Of a DNA stretch of 32,487 nt, positions 16,878 through 23,513 are shown in pieces (the stretch's first letter is position 1; each line of letters begins with the position of its first letter). Source of the DNA: Paracoccaceae bacterium (lineage in GTDB: Bacteria; Pseudomonadota; Alphaproteobacteria; Rhodobacterales; Rhodobacteraceae); contig CANFSY010000018.1 in the NCBI GenBank assembly GCA_947449875.1, positions 1-32,487 on the forward strand, given 5' to 3'. Under the pieces are notes generated by a model. The model was not told where the DNA came from and did not search any database. It saw only the letters and a list, made by a program, of their open reading frames with translations. A program made the translations under genes and the position numbers.

Positions 16878-17567
16878 TCATGTCACGCATTCCGGCACTC
16901 GGGAGACCGTCACAGCAGGCATTCTGGCGAGGACATGGGCGAAAAAGGCTTGCGGGTCGGTGTCGTTCATCGTTGCCGTGACGATCAGGCAATACATGAA
17001 TGCGGTGCGGTTGCCGCCAAGGTCTGACATGGCGAAGCGCCAGCCTTTGCGGCTGAGGGCCGTGCCGCGCGGGGATCGTTCTGCGGCGTTGTTGGTCTGG
17101 CAGAGGCGTCCGTCAGTCAGCACCTTGGTGAAGGCAGGCCAGTGGTCTTTCTCAAATAGGTTGTTGATGGCTTTGGCGACCGGGGGATGATTGGATATCA
17201 GGGCCCTTTGGAAGCTTAGCCAAGCCTCAAGGTTGGCGCGGAGTGGGGCTGATAGACGGCTGCGCCTCTTGAGACCTGCTTTGAGGTCCAAGCCGTTGAT
17301 ATCCCGCTTGATGTCGAAGCTTGCGTCGATCCGCATGACCACTTCGAACGCTACCGGCGAGATGTGATGGGCGAGGGCCCAAGACAGCGCACTCACCACC
17401 GGACCTGGTTTGTAGCCATGACGGTAGAGATCGCTGTGGCCTGCATAAGCATCAGCCTGACGGATGCCCTGCCACCCAGTCACATGCCGGTTGGGATGTT
17501 GTTTGCCGCGGTCGCACGAGACGTGGAACAGCGCGTCAGGAGGTGCGGTGCCGCCATCTGCGCACAA
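16878..17567 (-). pseudogene. IS66 TnpC transposase, C-terminal remnant
   Basis: The open frame retains about 225 residues of an IS66-family DDE transposase. It begins within the DDRPxGGTAPPAALYxFSxDRKGEHP region (here DGGTAPPDALFHVSCDRG) and continues with QADAYAGHSDLY. The end is typical: TNNAAERSPRGTALSRKGW and a DPQAFFAHVLARM segment. The N-terminal half with the first acidic residue is absent. The stretch between LYRHG and IDASFDIKRDING is shortened relative to the family and lacks the usual CWAHARRKF. It cannot encode a working transposase. Confidence 0.8.
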
Positions 17568-17953
17568 CCAAGCCGTTCAGCAACCGCGCGGCGGCCTGCA
17601 TGTCGAAGCCTGGGGGGATCGTGACGCGATACCGCTCGCCCAGATCAATGGTCAACGCAGGCGAGGGCGAGGACAGCACATCATCCGTTTTGGTGCCACA
17701 GTCCATCGAAACAAGCCGCCGGAAAGGCACCTGTGCGCCAAGCAACCCAAGTTTGTGCCAATAACGCTAATCGTAAAGCATTGACCGCGACATCTAATGC
17801 GGCCGCGCCACCTCTGCCGGCGTCATGCCCGCGCGATGGCTTTCCGCGGCAATCCGGATCTTCTCGTCATCCGTCATCCGTCCACCTGCGACGGCGACCC
17901 ATATCGGAAACCGACAAAACCTGAATGCGGGGGGTGTCTTCGTCTGCGTCCAT
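17536..17953 (-). pseudogene. IS66 accessory protein TnpA (Orf1) remnant, frameshifted
   Basis: From ATG 17953 the minus strand reads MDADEDTPRIQVLSVSDMG then RRRRWTDD, the start of an IS66 Orf1 helix-turn-helix protein. A tandem copy of a 7-base unit (GTCATCC twice on the plus strand, 17866-17879) shifts the frame. After it the family sequence resumes (EKIRIAAESHRAGMTPAEVA). Two TAG codons follow at 17796-17794 and 17769-17767; the second sits where the family has Trp in SMLYDWR. The C-terminal end (ALTIDLGERYRVTIPPGFD and an AARLLNGL helix) is recognisable. Confidence 0.7.
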
Positions 17954-18349
17954 ACGGACACTCGATAGCCGAGCTACAGAACCCGTCTCAAGACGGTCGC
18001 CGCCGGAGGCTTACCTCGGGGTCATAACGTCTACCGTCCAAAGCGCAGGCTGCTTGGGGCGCGATGCTGCTTGGGGGGTGGTTGCGATCTGCGCTGAAGT
18101 TCGCCCTCAGGGTTGCAGGCTGATCTGCGGCAACTCACGGTCGGGTCAAAAGGCGCATCAGGGTAGCATCCATCAACGCGAAAGGTGTGCTGTGACCCGA
18201 TCTCGACCCCTACAGGATGTGACACATCCGATGGCCCCAGATGCCTTGGTTCTGAGGGGTCGCCATCAGGCGCAACGCCGTCTGTTTGCGGCCATGCCGG
18301 ACGCCCAAGGCAGATGGGCCCTTGCAGGCTGGCCCCACAAGGCGGGCGC
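17954..18349. other. 396-base gap without a convincing gene
   Basis: Between the IS66 remnant and the DUF1269 gene. An open plus-strand frame crosses it, but it has no ribosome site and a composition rich in Arg, Gly and Cys without any domain, so it is probably accidental. No clear promoter or hairpin was recognised. The ribosome site of the next gene (AAGG) lies at its right end. Confidence 0.4.
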
Positions 18350-18868
18350 ATGAGCACCTATATCTCGGCCATTTTTTCCTCAGCGGAAAAGGCGCTGCAA
18401 GCCCTTGGCAAGCTTTGGTCCCTGAACGACGAAGGCGCGGTGATCGTGCACAGCGCCTATCTTGTGCAGCCCGATGACCGCGGCCACATGCGCGTGGTCG
18501 ACCACAGCACCGAAATCGGCATGCGCACGGCGGTTGGTGTGGGCATTGGCGCTCTGTTGGGCCTGATCGCGGGGCCTGCCGGGGTCGCGGCGGGGGTTGC
18601 GGGGGCATCGGCGCTGTCGATCGGGGCTGCGACCGGCGTTGGGGCTTTGGTGGTCGGTGCCATCGGCGTGACCGCGGATGCAGCCGCAAAGACCCAACGC
18701 GAAACGGCGGCAGAGGCGGCTGTTTTGACGGTGAAGCCCGGGCAATCGGTGGTGATTGCAGAGATCACCGAAGCCTCAACTGCGGTTCTGGACGAGGCGA
18801 TGCAATCGCTTGGCGGCACCTTGTTTCGGCGCACGGATGATATGTCCCCTGCCCCAAGCGCACCCTGA
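18350..18868 (+). CDS. DUF1269-family membrane-associated protein
   Basis: Encodes 172 residues. An N-terminal alpha/beta part (YISAIFSSAEKALQALGKL then GAVIVHSAYLV) is followed by a long Gly/Ala-rich hydrophobic hairpin at about 60-110 (VGVGIGALLGLIAGPAGVAAG and beyond). A C-terminal domain has VKPGQSVVIAEI and ends SLGGTLFRR. This order is that of the DUF1269 family, whose function is unknown. The ATG at 18350 was chosen since the domain begins there and AAGG lies upstream. It opens a run of small envelope or stress-type genes. Confidence 0.75.
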   Translation: MSTYISAIFSSAEKALQALGKLWSLNDEGAVIVHSAYLVQPDDRGHMRVVDHSTEIGMRTAVGVGIGALLGLIAGPAGVAAGVAGASALSIGAATGVGALVVGAIGVTADAAAKTQRETAAEAAVLTVKPGQSVVIAEITEASTAVLDEAMQSLGGTLFRRTDDMSPAPSAP

Positions 18869-18998
18869 CACCGGTTTACCCTTTCCTCACGACCGCGACC
18901 CGATCTGCGGCGCAAACCCGCCCACCGGATCGGCTTTGCGACCACCGCCTGCGACCAGCGGGCACCCGAGCCAGGACCGGCTTTTGAAGGATTTTGTT

Positions 18999-19376
18999 AT
19001 GAAACGCCTATCAATGTTCCTTTTCGCCACGGCTTTTGTCACGGGTCTGGGCCTTGTGGTCCCCGTGATGGCCCAAACCACCACCAAAGTGATGATCACC
19101 GCCGTCGATCCGGCGGCTTTAACCACCGCATGGCGCGCCAGCGAGATCATCGGCGCAGACATCTATGATGACAACGGCATGGCCATCGGCAAAGTCCACG
19201 ATCTGTTGGTGGCCAGCACCGGCACGGTTCCCTTTGTTATCGTCACAAACATTCCCGAAAACAAAGAGGCGGCGCGGGACGTGGTTGTTGCGGCCTCTGA
19301 CTTTGAACTGGTTGGCAAGAAACTGACCCTGCACGGCGGTTCTGCAGCGGCCTTGCTTGGCTTGCCGATATTCTAA
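18999..19376 (+). CDS. exported PRC-barrel domain protein
   Basis: Encodes 125 residues. A Sec signal peptide (MKRLSMFLFATAFVTGLGLV then VMAQ, cut near residue 26) precedes one PRC-barrel domain: WRASEIIGADIYDDNGMAIG then KVHDLLV, VPFVIVTNI and a VVVAASDFELV strand. PRC-barrels are small beta-barrels seen in ribosome maturation, photosynthetic reaction centres and many exported alphaproteobacterial stress proteins. This one should be periplasmic, and its partner is unknown. AAGGA lies 8 bases upstream of ATG 18999. A strong hairpin starts 7 bases after the stop. Confidence 0.8.
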   Translation: MKRLSMFLFATAFVTGLGLVVPVMAQTTTKVMITAVDPAALTTAWRASEIIGADIYDDNGMAIGKVHDLLVASTGTVPFVIVTNIPENKEAARDVVVAASDFELVGKKLTLHGGSAAALLGLPIF

Positions 19377-19383
19377 GACCAAA

Positions 19384-19407
19384 GCGGGCCAGAGAAATCT
19401 GGCCCGC
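19384..19407 (+). terminator. strong hairpin after the PRC-barrel gene
   Basis: GCGGGCCAG (19384-19392) pairs perfectly with CTGGCCCGC (19399-19407) around AGAAAT. No T run follows, so it may stabilise the mRNA end rather than terminate by itself. Confidence 0.5.
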
Positions 19408-19518
19408 GCTTGGGAGAGTTTGGAAAAGGCCGGTATGCGCAGGGGCACGAAAGGCGACATCCGGCTGGGGGGAGAGGTGGGGCAGGTCAGGCGAGCGTCG
19501 CTTTTTAGGCAAGCTCAC

Positions 19519-19549
19519 CCCTCCGGCATATCGTGCCGGAAGGGTTTTT
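19519..19549 (+). terminator. rho-independent terminator, plus strand
   Basis: CCCTCCGGCA (19519-19528) pairs with TGCCGG and AGGG (19534-19544) with one bulged A and a TATCG loop, followed by TTTTT (19545-19549). It lies between the PRC-barrel gene and a convergent small gene. Confidence 0.7.
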
Positions 19550-19557
19550 CTAAAAGC

Positions 19558-19773
19558 TTATGCCAAAGCGTGCACGGCTGCGTCCAATTCACGGATGCAT
19601 TCTGCATCGTGATTGGCAGACTTTGCCTTTTCAGCCGCTTGATAATGCTTCAAAGCCGCGTCTTTTTTCGGGCCTGCGGCTGCTTTGTCCCATGCTGCCT
19701 TGACAGTGGTCATTTTGTCTGCTGCGTTGGGCATCTTGGTTGCGGCATGTGGCATCGGTGTTGCGGTTGTCAT
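19558..19773 (-). CDS. small helical protein of unknown function (71 aa)
   Basis: The frame has an ATG at 19773 with AAGGAA upstream and a stop at 19558. The product is Ala/Lys-rich and should be mostly helical and soluble. It has a Met/Pro/Ala-rich start (MTTATPMPHAATKMPNAA) and then a helical hairpin (AAWDKAAAGPKKDAALKHY, AAEKAKSANHDAECIRELDA). No signal peptide or metal motif is evident, and I do not recognise the family. It is convergent with the PRC-barrel gene and sits in the stress-type island. The good ribosome site and position support a real gene. Confidence 0.6.
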   Translation of the reverse strand: MTTATPMPHAATKMPNAADKMTTVKAAWDKAAAGPKKDAALKHYQAAEKAKSANHDAECIRELDAAVHALA

Positions 19774-19990
19774 GATGGGTTTCCTTGATAAGTCTGCTCG
19801 AAACTGTGCTGCATAACGTCGACCGGAAGGCAACGCAGTCACTCGAAACACACAACTGACGGCATTAAGCTTTCCGTCTTAATCAGCTTATTCCCCTGCT
19901 TGCTCTGCAATCCTAATACAGGTATATATCAAGGGACGTGGAACCCATCAGAGGCGGAAAGTCGCTGGCACCGCCCCTGACAGTCTGATG

Positions 19991-20236
19991 CTATTTTCGC
20001 CGAACAGAATTGCCACCCGCAAGAATGCGGTTGATCAGCGCCACGACGGCCTTGTGCATCTCTGCTTGGTCGTCGTTTGCAGACGCGTCAAGATGCGCGG
20101 ATGCGGCATCGTTCAAGATGCCAACAATTTCTCGTTCTGGCAGAATTTTTCGATCGTTCAACGCCAGCAACAGCGACTCGCAGATGGCAAGGGCTGCGTT
20201 GCCGGCGACATCAGGAATATAAGGAATATGGGGCAT
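19991..20236 (-). CDS. conserved-looking small protein of unknown function (81 aa)
   Basis: Starts at ATG 20236 with AAAGG about 9 bases upstream; an earlier in-frame start at 20299 lacks a site. The sequence begins MPHIPYIPDVAGNAALAICE and continues SLLLALNDRKILPEREIVGI with a helical C-terminus (HKAVVALINRILAGG). It looks like a compact helical cytoplasmic protein of a type frequent in Rhodobacteraceae, with no assigned function. It is divergent from the Crp/Fnr-type gene across about 200 bases, so the two may share control. Confidence 0.6.
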   Translation of the reverse strand: MPHIPYIPDVAGNAALAICESLLLALNDRKILPEREIVGILNDAASAHLDASANDDQAEMHKAVVALINRILAGGNSVRRK

Positions 20237-20436
20237 TATAGCACCTTTCAGCGGGATTTTTGGTGAACGGGCGAATTGCTCTTTCCCTCCTAAATCCACG
20301 CCTTTTTATACAGAAAATTGTTGGGCAGGGTTTAGATGTAGATCAGTATTCACCCCGCTATCACATGTTAAGGGATGAATTGTGTAGATTTAATCTGCGA
20401 TAGTTTTTTGCCGTTTTTATGAAAGGAGTTCTTGAT

Positions 20437-21163
20437 TTGCAAAATCAGCAAACGCCATTCGCCTTGAAGTTGGGGGCCTTCGTCGCCCTGTCTGAAGAAG
20501 AGCTGTCCGCTTTGGACAAGTTGCACCGTCGGCGCAAGAAGTTTGCGGCGGGGCTTGATATGGTGCATCAGGGGCAGGTCAATCAATCGGCCTATATCCT
20601 TTGGCTGGGTGTGTTCTTACAAGCTGTTGTCCGGCGGCGGGCGTCAGATCGTTGACTTTCAGATACCGGGCGATTTCTTGGGCCTGCGGTCCGTGCTGTT
20701 TCGCACGGCCGATCATAACATCGAACCCGTCACCCGGGTTGAGGCATCCGAGGTGCTGGTCAGCGAGTTGATGGAAACCTTTGTCAAGACGCCAAGGCTG
20801 GCCACGGCCGTGCTATGGGCTGCGTCGCGCGACGAGGCGATGGTGGTTGAACATCTGGTGGGCATCGGGCGACGCGATGCCAAAGAACGCACCGCGCATT
20901 TGCTGCTGGAACTGGCGGCACGCTTGAAGCTTGTCGGCCTCAGCACGCAGCTTGGCTACGACTGCCCGCTGTCGCAATACATGCTGGCAGATGCAACCGG
21001 GCTAAGTGCGGTGCACGTTAATCGGGTGCTGCGCGAATTGCGCGACGACGGCTTGGTCACGTTTCAGCGCGGCAAGGTGGCGATCCACGATTTCGACGGT
21101 CTGGTGGCGCTGGCCGATTTCGACAAGACCTATCTGGATCAGGAAGGCCCCTTGCTGAAGTGA
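20437..21163 (+). pseudogene. Crp/Fnr-family transcription regulator, frameshifted
   Basis: The first frame gives the start of a cNMP-binding-type domain (MQNQQTPFALKLGAFVALSE and onward to VNQSAYIL). The rest continues one frame over from about 20599-20603: GWVCSYKLLSGGGRQIVDFQ, then PGDFLGLRS, a dimer helix and a C-terminal helix-turn-helix (MLADATGLSAVHVNRVLREL). Joined, the parts make a normal Crp/Fnr protein of about 240 residues. No N-terminal iron-sulphur cysteines are present. The likely start is TTG 20437, with AAAGGAG 8 bases upstream; ATG 20419 has no site. The frame break is a small indel, either a real mutation or a sequencing error. The helix-turn-helix half is intact and unmutated, suggesting a recent event. 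Confidence 0.75.
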
Positions 21164-21784
21164 TCCGCCGTTTGGGGGCAGCGGTGCAACTTGGTGCTGC
21201 GGGGGCATGGCTTTGCCCGCGCGCGGCGGAGGGATGGCCCAGACCGCCCCCCCCCCGACCGCCCCGCCCTGTGATCTCGGCCGATGGTGCGCGCAACCCG
21301 CCGCGACGGGCCACCCCTGACCAAACCCTGCGGGCCGCAGCGGGGCCGATCCGCCTGCGCGGCATTTGGGGCATGCACAGGGCGGAAGCGGTCTGCACAT
21401 CGGGCGTCGCGGTTGTCGCTGGCGGGCATGGTCACCCCTTTGTTTGGCTGCATGACGATCATTTTCCCCAAACTATCTGGCGGCAGGCAGGGGCCGCTTG
21501 ACGCAAGTTAGGCAGGGTTCCAACAGCGGGGATTTCGGCCCAAAGCCCGCCGATTGCACGCGACTCTCCGCCGAAAGCCGCACCTTGCATGGCCCAAGCC
21601 CGCGCACCCCATCCCGCCAAACCCCGACCGAACCGCAAAATCTGACGCGCGCTGATTTGCATCAACGCATCTGGCCGCACTTGGGCGCACCATAAGCCAC
21701 GCCTTGCCCAAGCAGGACTTTGCACCCACCGCGCAAACCCCTTGGCGCGCACCTTAGAAACCCTGTTCCAGAAATGAGGCCACC
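21164..21784. other. 621-base gap without a convincing gene
   Basis: Between the Crp/Fnr-type gene and the small lipoprotein frame. Open frames exist on both strands but are Arg/Pro/Gly-rich, lack domains and overlap each other, which is what G+C-rich non-coding DNA produces. A run of ten C lies at 21247-21256. No terminator with a T run was seen after the regulator. The region could hold a degraded gene or a regulatory RNA, but nothing specific supports either. Confidence 0.4.
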
Positions 21785-21997
21785 ATACCCATCCGTTCCA
21801 TCCTTCTTGCAAGCATCCTGTGCACCGGCCTTGCCGGTTGCCTGGCTGACAACAACGAACGCGGTCTTGCCGGTGCGGCGACAGGCGCTGTGATCGGCGG
21901 CGTTTCGGGGGGCAATCCGGTGGCGGGGGCCGTGGTCGGCGGGGCGGCGGGGTATTTCTGCCATGACCTGAACGTGGCCGGCTGCCGCAACGAGTGA
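21785..21997 (+). CDS. small glycine-zipper lipoprotein with a non-canonical start
   Basis: The frame reads (M)PIRSILLASILCTGLAGC, a lipoprotein signal with lipobox LAGC (Cys at position 19). A glycine-zipper hairpin follows (GLAGAATGAVIGGVSGG then VAGAVVGGAAGYFCHDL), and it ends at TGA 21995-21997. The layout is like OsmB-type stress lipoproteins. The frame is closed upstream by TAG at 21755, and no ATG, GTG or TTG lies between that stop and the signal peptide. The best start is ATA 21785, 5 bases after GAGG. The gene may use a rare start, may have lost its ATG by mutation, or may contain an error. Coding sense is convincing; expression is uncertain. Confidence 0.6.
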   Translation: MPIRSILLASILCTGLAGCLADNNERGLAGAATGAVIGGVSGGNPVAGAVVGGAAGYFCHDLNVAGCRNE

Positions 21998-22022
21998 TCC
22001 ACGCCCCCCGCGGAAGCACACC

Positions 22023-22418
22023 ATGACAGGCTACACCGCTGACATCGAAACCTTGACCGAAGCCAACACCGCCTTTCGCCATGTGCTTTACACCGCACAC
22101 CATCTGCAGCTGGTTTTGATGGCCCTCACGCCGGGCGAAGACATCGGCACCGAAACACATAAAACCCACGACCAGTTCTTTCGGATCGAAAAGGGCAAGG
22201 GAGAGGTTGTGATCAACGGTGCCAAGCACCGCGTCAAAAGCGGCTCGGCCATCGTGGTGCCCGCGGGGGCCGAGCACAATCTGATCAAGACCGGCACAAA
22301 GCCGATGCGGCTTTACACCCTCTACAGCCCGCCCAACCACATCGACGGGCTGGTCCAACAGCACAAAGCCGAAGCGCAGGTGTCGCGCGAAGTGTTTGAC
22401 GGGGTCCCCACCGAATAG
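22023..22418 (+). CDS. cupin-domain protein
   Basis: Encodes 131 residues of a single small cupin barrel. Cupin motif 1 is visible as GEDIGTETHKTHDQFFRIEKG and motif 2 as VVPAGAEHNLIKTG. The metal-ligand pattern (His, His, Gln or Glu, then His) is present, so it probably binds a divalent metal. Substrate and reaction are unknown; similar stand-alone cupins occur in bacterial stress islands. The ATG at 22023 follows GGAAG at a short distance, 25 bases after the lipoprotein stop, so the two may be cotranscribed. Confidence 0.8.
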   Translation: MTGYTADIETLTEANTAFRHVLYTAHHLQLVLMALTPGEDIGTETHKTHDQFFRIEKGKGEVVINGAKHRVKSGSAIVVPAGAEHNLIKTGTKPMRLYTLYSPPNHIDGLVQQHKAEAQVSREVFDGVPTE

Positions 22419-22507
22419 GCCGCCACTTTGGCGGGCGCGGGTCTGCAACCGCGCCTTAGCCGCAGACACGGGGCAATTCCGCCCGAAAGACGATGATGGA
22501 GAAAATC

Positions 22508-22819
22508 ATGTTACAAGATGGAAAGACAGGCAAAATGGCCGCTGCATTAGATTTTGACGCGCTGGTGGCGCAGTTTGCCGCCCTGCGCGATGACGTTTCG
22601 CAACTGACGGGGTCGGTGACCACGATGGCGGAACGGCGCGGGCGCAAGATGGCCTCGGATCTGTCCGACGGCCTGAACGAGGCGACCGCTTACGACGAAC
22701 GCAAAAGCACCGGAGTCGAGGCCGAATTGGAAAAGTCGATCGCGATGCATCCGATCCTTGCCCTTGGGCTGGCGGCGGGCATCGGCTTGATCGTCGGGGC
22801 CATGACGCGGCGGGGATGA
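22508..22819 (+). CDS. DUF883 (ElaB/YqjD-like) membrane-anchored protein
   Basis: Encodes 103 residues. A long soluble helix (FDALVAQFAALRDDVSQLTG and on) is followed by one C-terminal membrane segment, HPILALGLAAGIGLIVGAM, and ends TRRG. This is the DUF883/ElaB-YqjD plan. In E. coli these are tail-anchored inner-membrane proteins, made in stationary phase, that can bind ribosomes. ATG 22508 is favoured because GGAG sits 6 bases upstream; ATGs at 22493 and 22496 are alternatives. The stop overlaps the next gene by ATGA. Confidence 0.82.
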   Translation: MLQDGKTGKMAAALDFDALVAQFAALRDDVSQLTGSVTTMAERRGRKMASDLSDGLNEATAYDERKSTGVEAELEKSIAMHPILALGLAAGIGLIVGAMTRRG

Positions 22820-23229
22820 TCGCGCTGGCACTGGCCCCCCCCCTTCAAGCCTTGGCGCGCAAGGCCGCTTGCGCCTTGCGCATGGCCCTGAGGCGGGCCG
22901 CCCTGACAGCGGCCGCCATGGGGATCGCCACCCTTGGCGCAGCCTTTGTTGTCTATGCGGGGTTTTTGGGGCTGGCGGTCCTGATGGGGCCGGGGTTTGC
23001 GGCGCTGAGCATGGGGCTGGCCTTTCTGGCAACAGCCGCTTGCCTGTTGCTGCTCGCCCGCGCCAATGGCCACACCGCCCGCTTCACCCCCCCTGCCCCC
23101 GACGCGGCGCGACATCCTATCGGAGGGCCACAAACACCCCTCAATGCCGCGACGGTGGCGATTTTCACGCTGGCCTTCTTACTGGGTCGCCGCCTGATCA
23201 ACCGGCGCGGCCCGTCTCACAAGTTCTGA
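22816..23229 (+). CDS. holin-like / phage-holin-superfamily small membrane protein
   Basis: Encodes 137 residues. A basic N-terminal helix (ALARKAACALRMALRRAALT) leads into two adjacent membrane segments at about 33-82, then a Pro-rich polar linker and a final hydrophobic helix (TVAIFTLAFLLGRRLINRRG). Such two-segment proteins directly behind DUF883 genes are usually assigned to the phage-holin-3-6 superfamily; they are chromosomal stress genes rather than phage genes. It is coupled to the DUF883 gene by ATGA. A run of nine C at 22835-22843 lies near the start of the frame and could slip. Confidence 0.65.
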   Translation: MIALALAPPLQALARKAACALRMALRRAALTAAAMGIATLGAAFVVYAGFLGLAVLMGPGFAALSMGLAFLATAACLLLLARANGHTARFTPPAPDAARHPIGGPQTPLNAATVAIFTLAFLLGRRLINRRGPSHKF

Positions 23230-23246
23230 CATAACGGAGAAACATC

Positions 23247-23411
23247 ATGTCACTCGGCGGAATCCTTTCGATCATCCTTATCATCTTCTTGCTTGGCGGT
23301 TTTTCCGGGCGCTTGGGCGGGTATGGCTACGGCTATGGCAACAGCGGCATTGGCGTTATCGGGGTTGTCTTGGTGATTGTTGTCATCCTTGCCCTGCTGG
23401 GCCGCATCTGA
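23247..23411 (+). CDS. DUF3309-family small membrane protein (54 aa)
   Basis: A 54-residue frame with ATG 23247, GGAG 8 bases upstream, and stop at 23409-23411. It has two hydrophobic segments (about 5-18 and 36-52) around a Gly/Tyr loop (GRLGGYGYGYGNSG). This matches DUF3309 proteins, which are tiny, widespread in Proteobacteria and uncharacterised. It sits 17 bases after the holin-like gene and ends the DUF883-type operon, with a strong terminator downstream. Confidence 0.8.
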   Translation: MSLGGILSIILIIFLLGGFSGRLGGYGYGYGNSGIGVIGVVLVIVVILALLGRI

Positions 23412-23454
23412 CGCGCATCTGCCAGCCCTCTTGAACGGGGCGCAAATCTTCTAC

Positions 23455-23492
23455 GTGGGCCAAAGGGGATGCCTTTTGGCCCACACGCTTTT
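23455..23492 (+). terminator. terminator after the DUF883-holin-DUF3309 operon
   Basis: GTGGGCCAAAGG (23455-23466) pairs with CCTTTTGGCCCAC (23472-23484) through 12 pairs with one bulged T and a GGATG loop. A TTTT run follows 4 bases later. It lies between convergent operons and may act in both directions. Confidence 0.7.
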
Positions 23493-23513
23493 GCCTTGCG
23501 GGGGGCGGGCCCG

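Larger units (their letters stand above)
16878..17953 (-). mobile_element. degenerate IS66-family insertion sequence remnant
   Basis: The minus strand carries the tnpA coding region (17953-17536) followed directly by the C-terminal half of the large IS66 transposase (17567-16878). The middle orf (tnpB) and the front of tnpC are missing, so an internal deletion has fused the ends near 17536-17567. Frameshift and nonsense mutations occur in tnpA. I did not identify terminal inverted repeats or a target duplication, so the limits are those of the recognisable coding remains. Confidence 0.8.

Noticed and set aside
17925-18353. Plus-strand frame of about 142 codons before the DUF1269 gene
   Set aside because: It starts within the antisense of an IS66 remnant, lacks a ribosome site and has no domain.
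19935-19965. GGAAC sequence that might be an EcfG-type stress promoter
   Set aside because: No CGTT-like -10 element occurs at 16-17 bases, and the nearby genes point the wrong way.
21459-22469. Minus-strand open frame of about 336 codons across the gap, lipoprotein and cupin genes
   Set aside because: It crosses two better-supported plus-strand genes, has Arg/Pro-rich low-complexity sequence and no recognisable fold.
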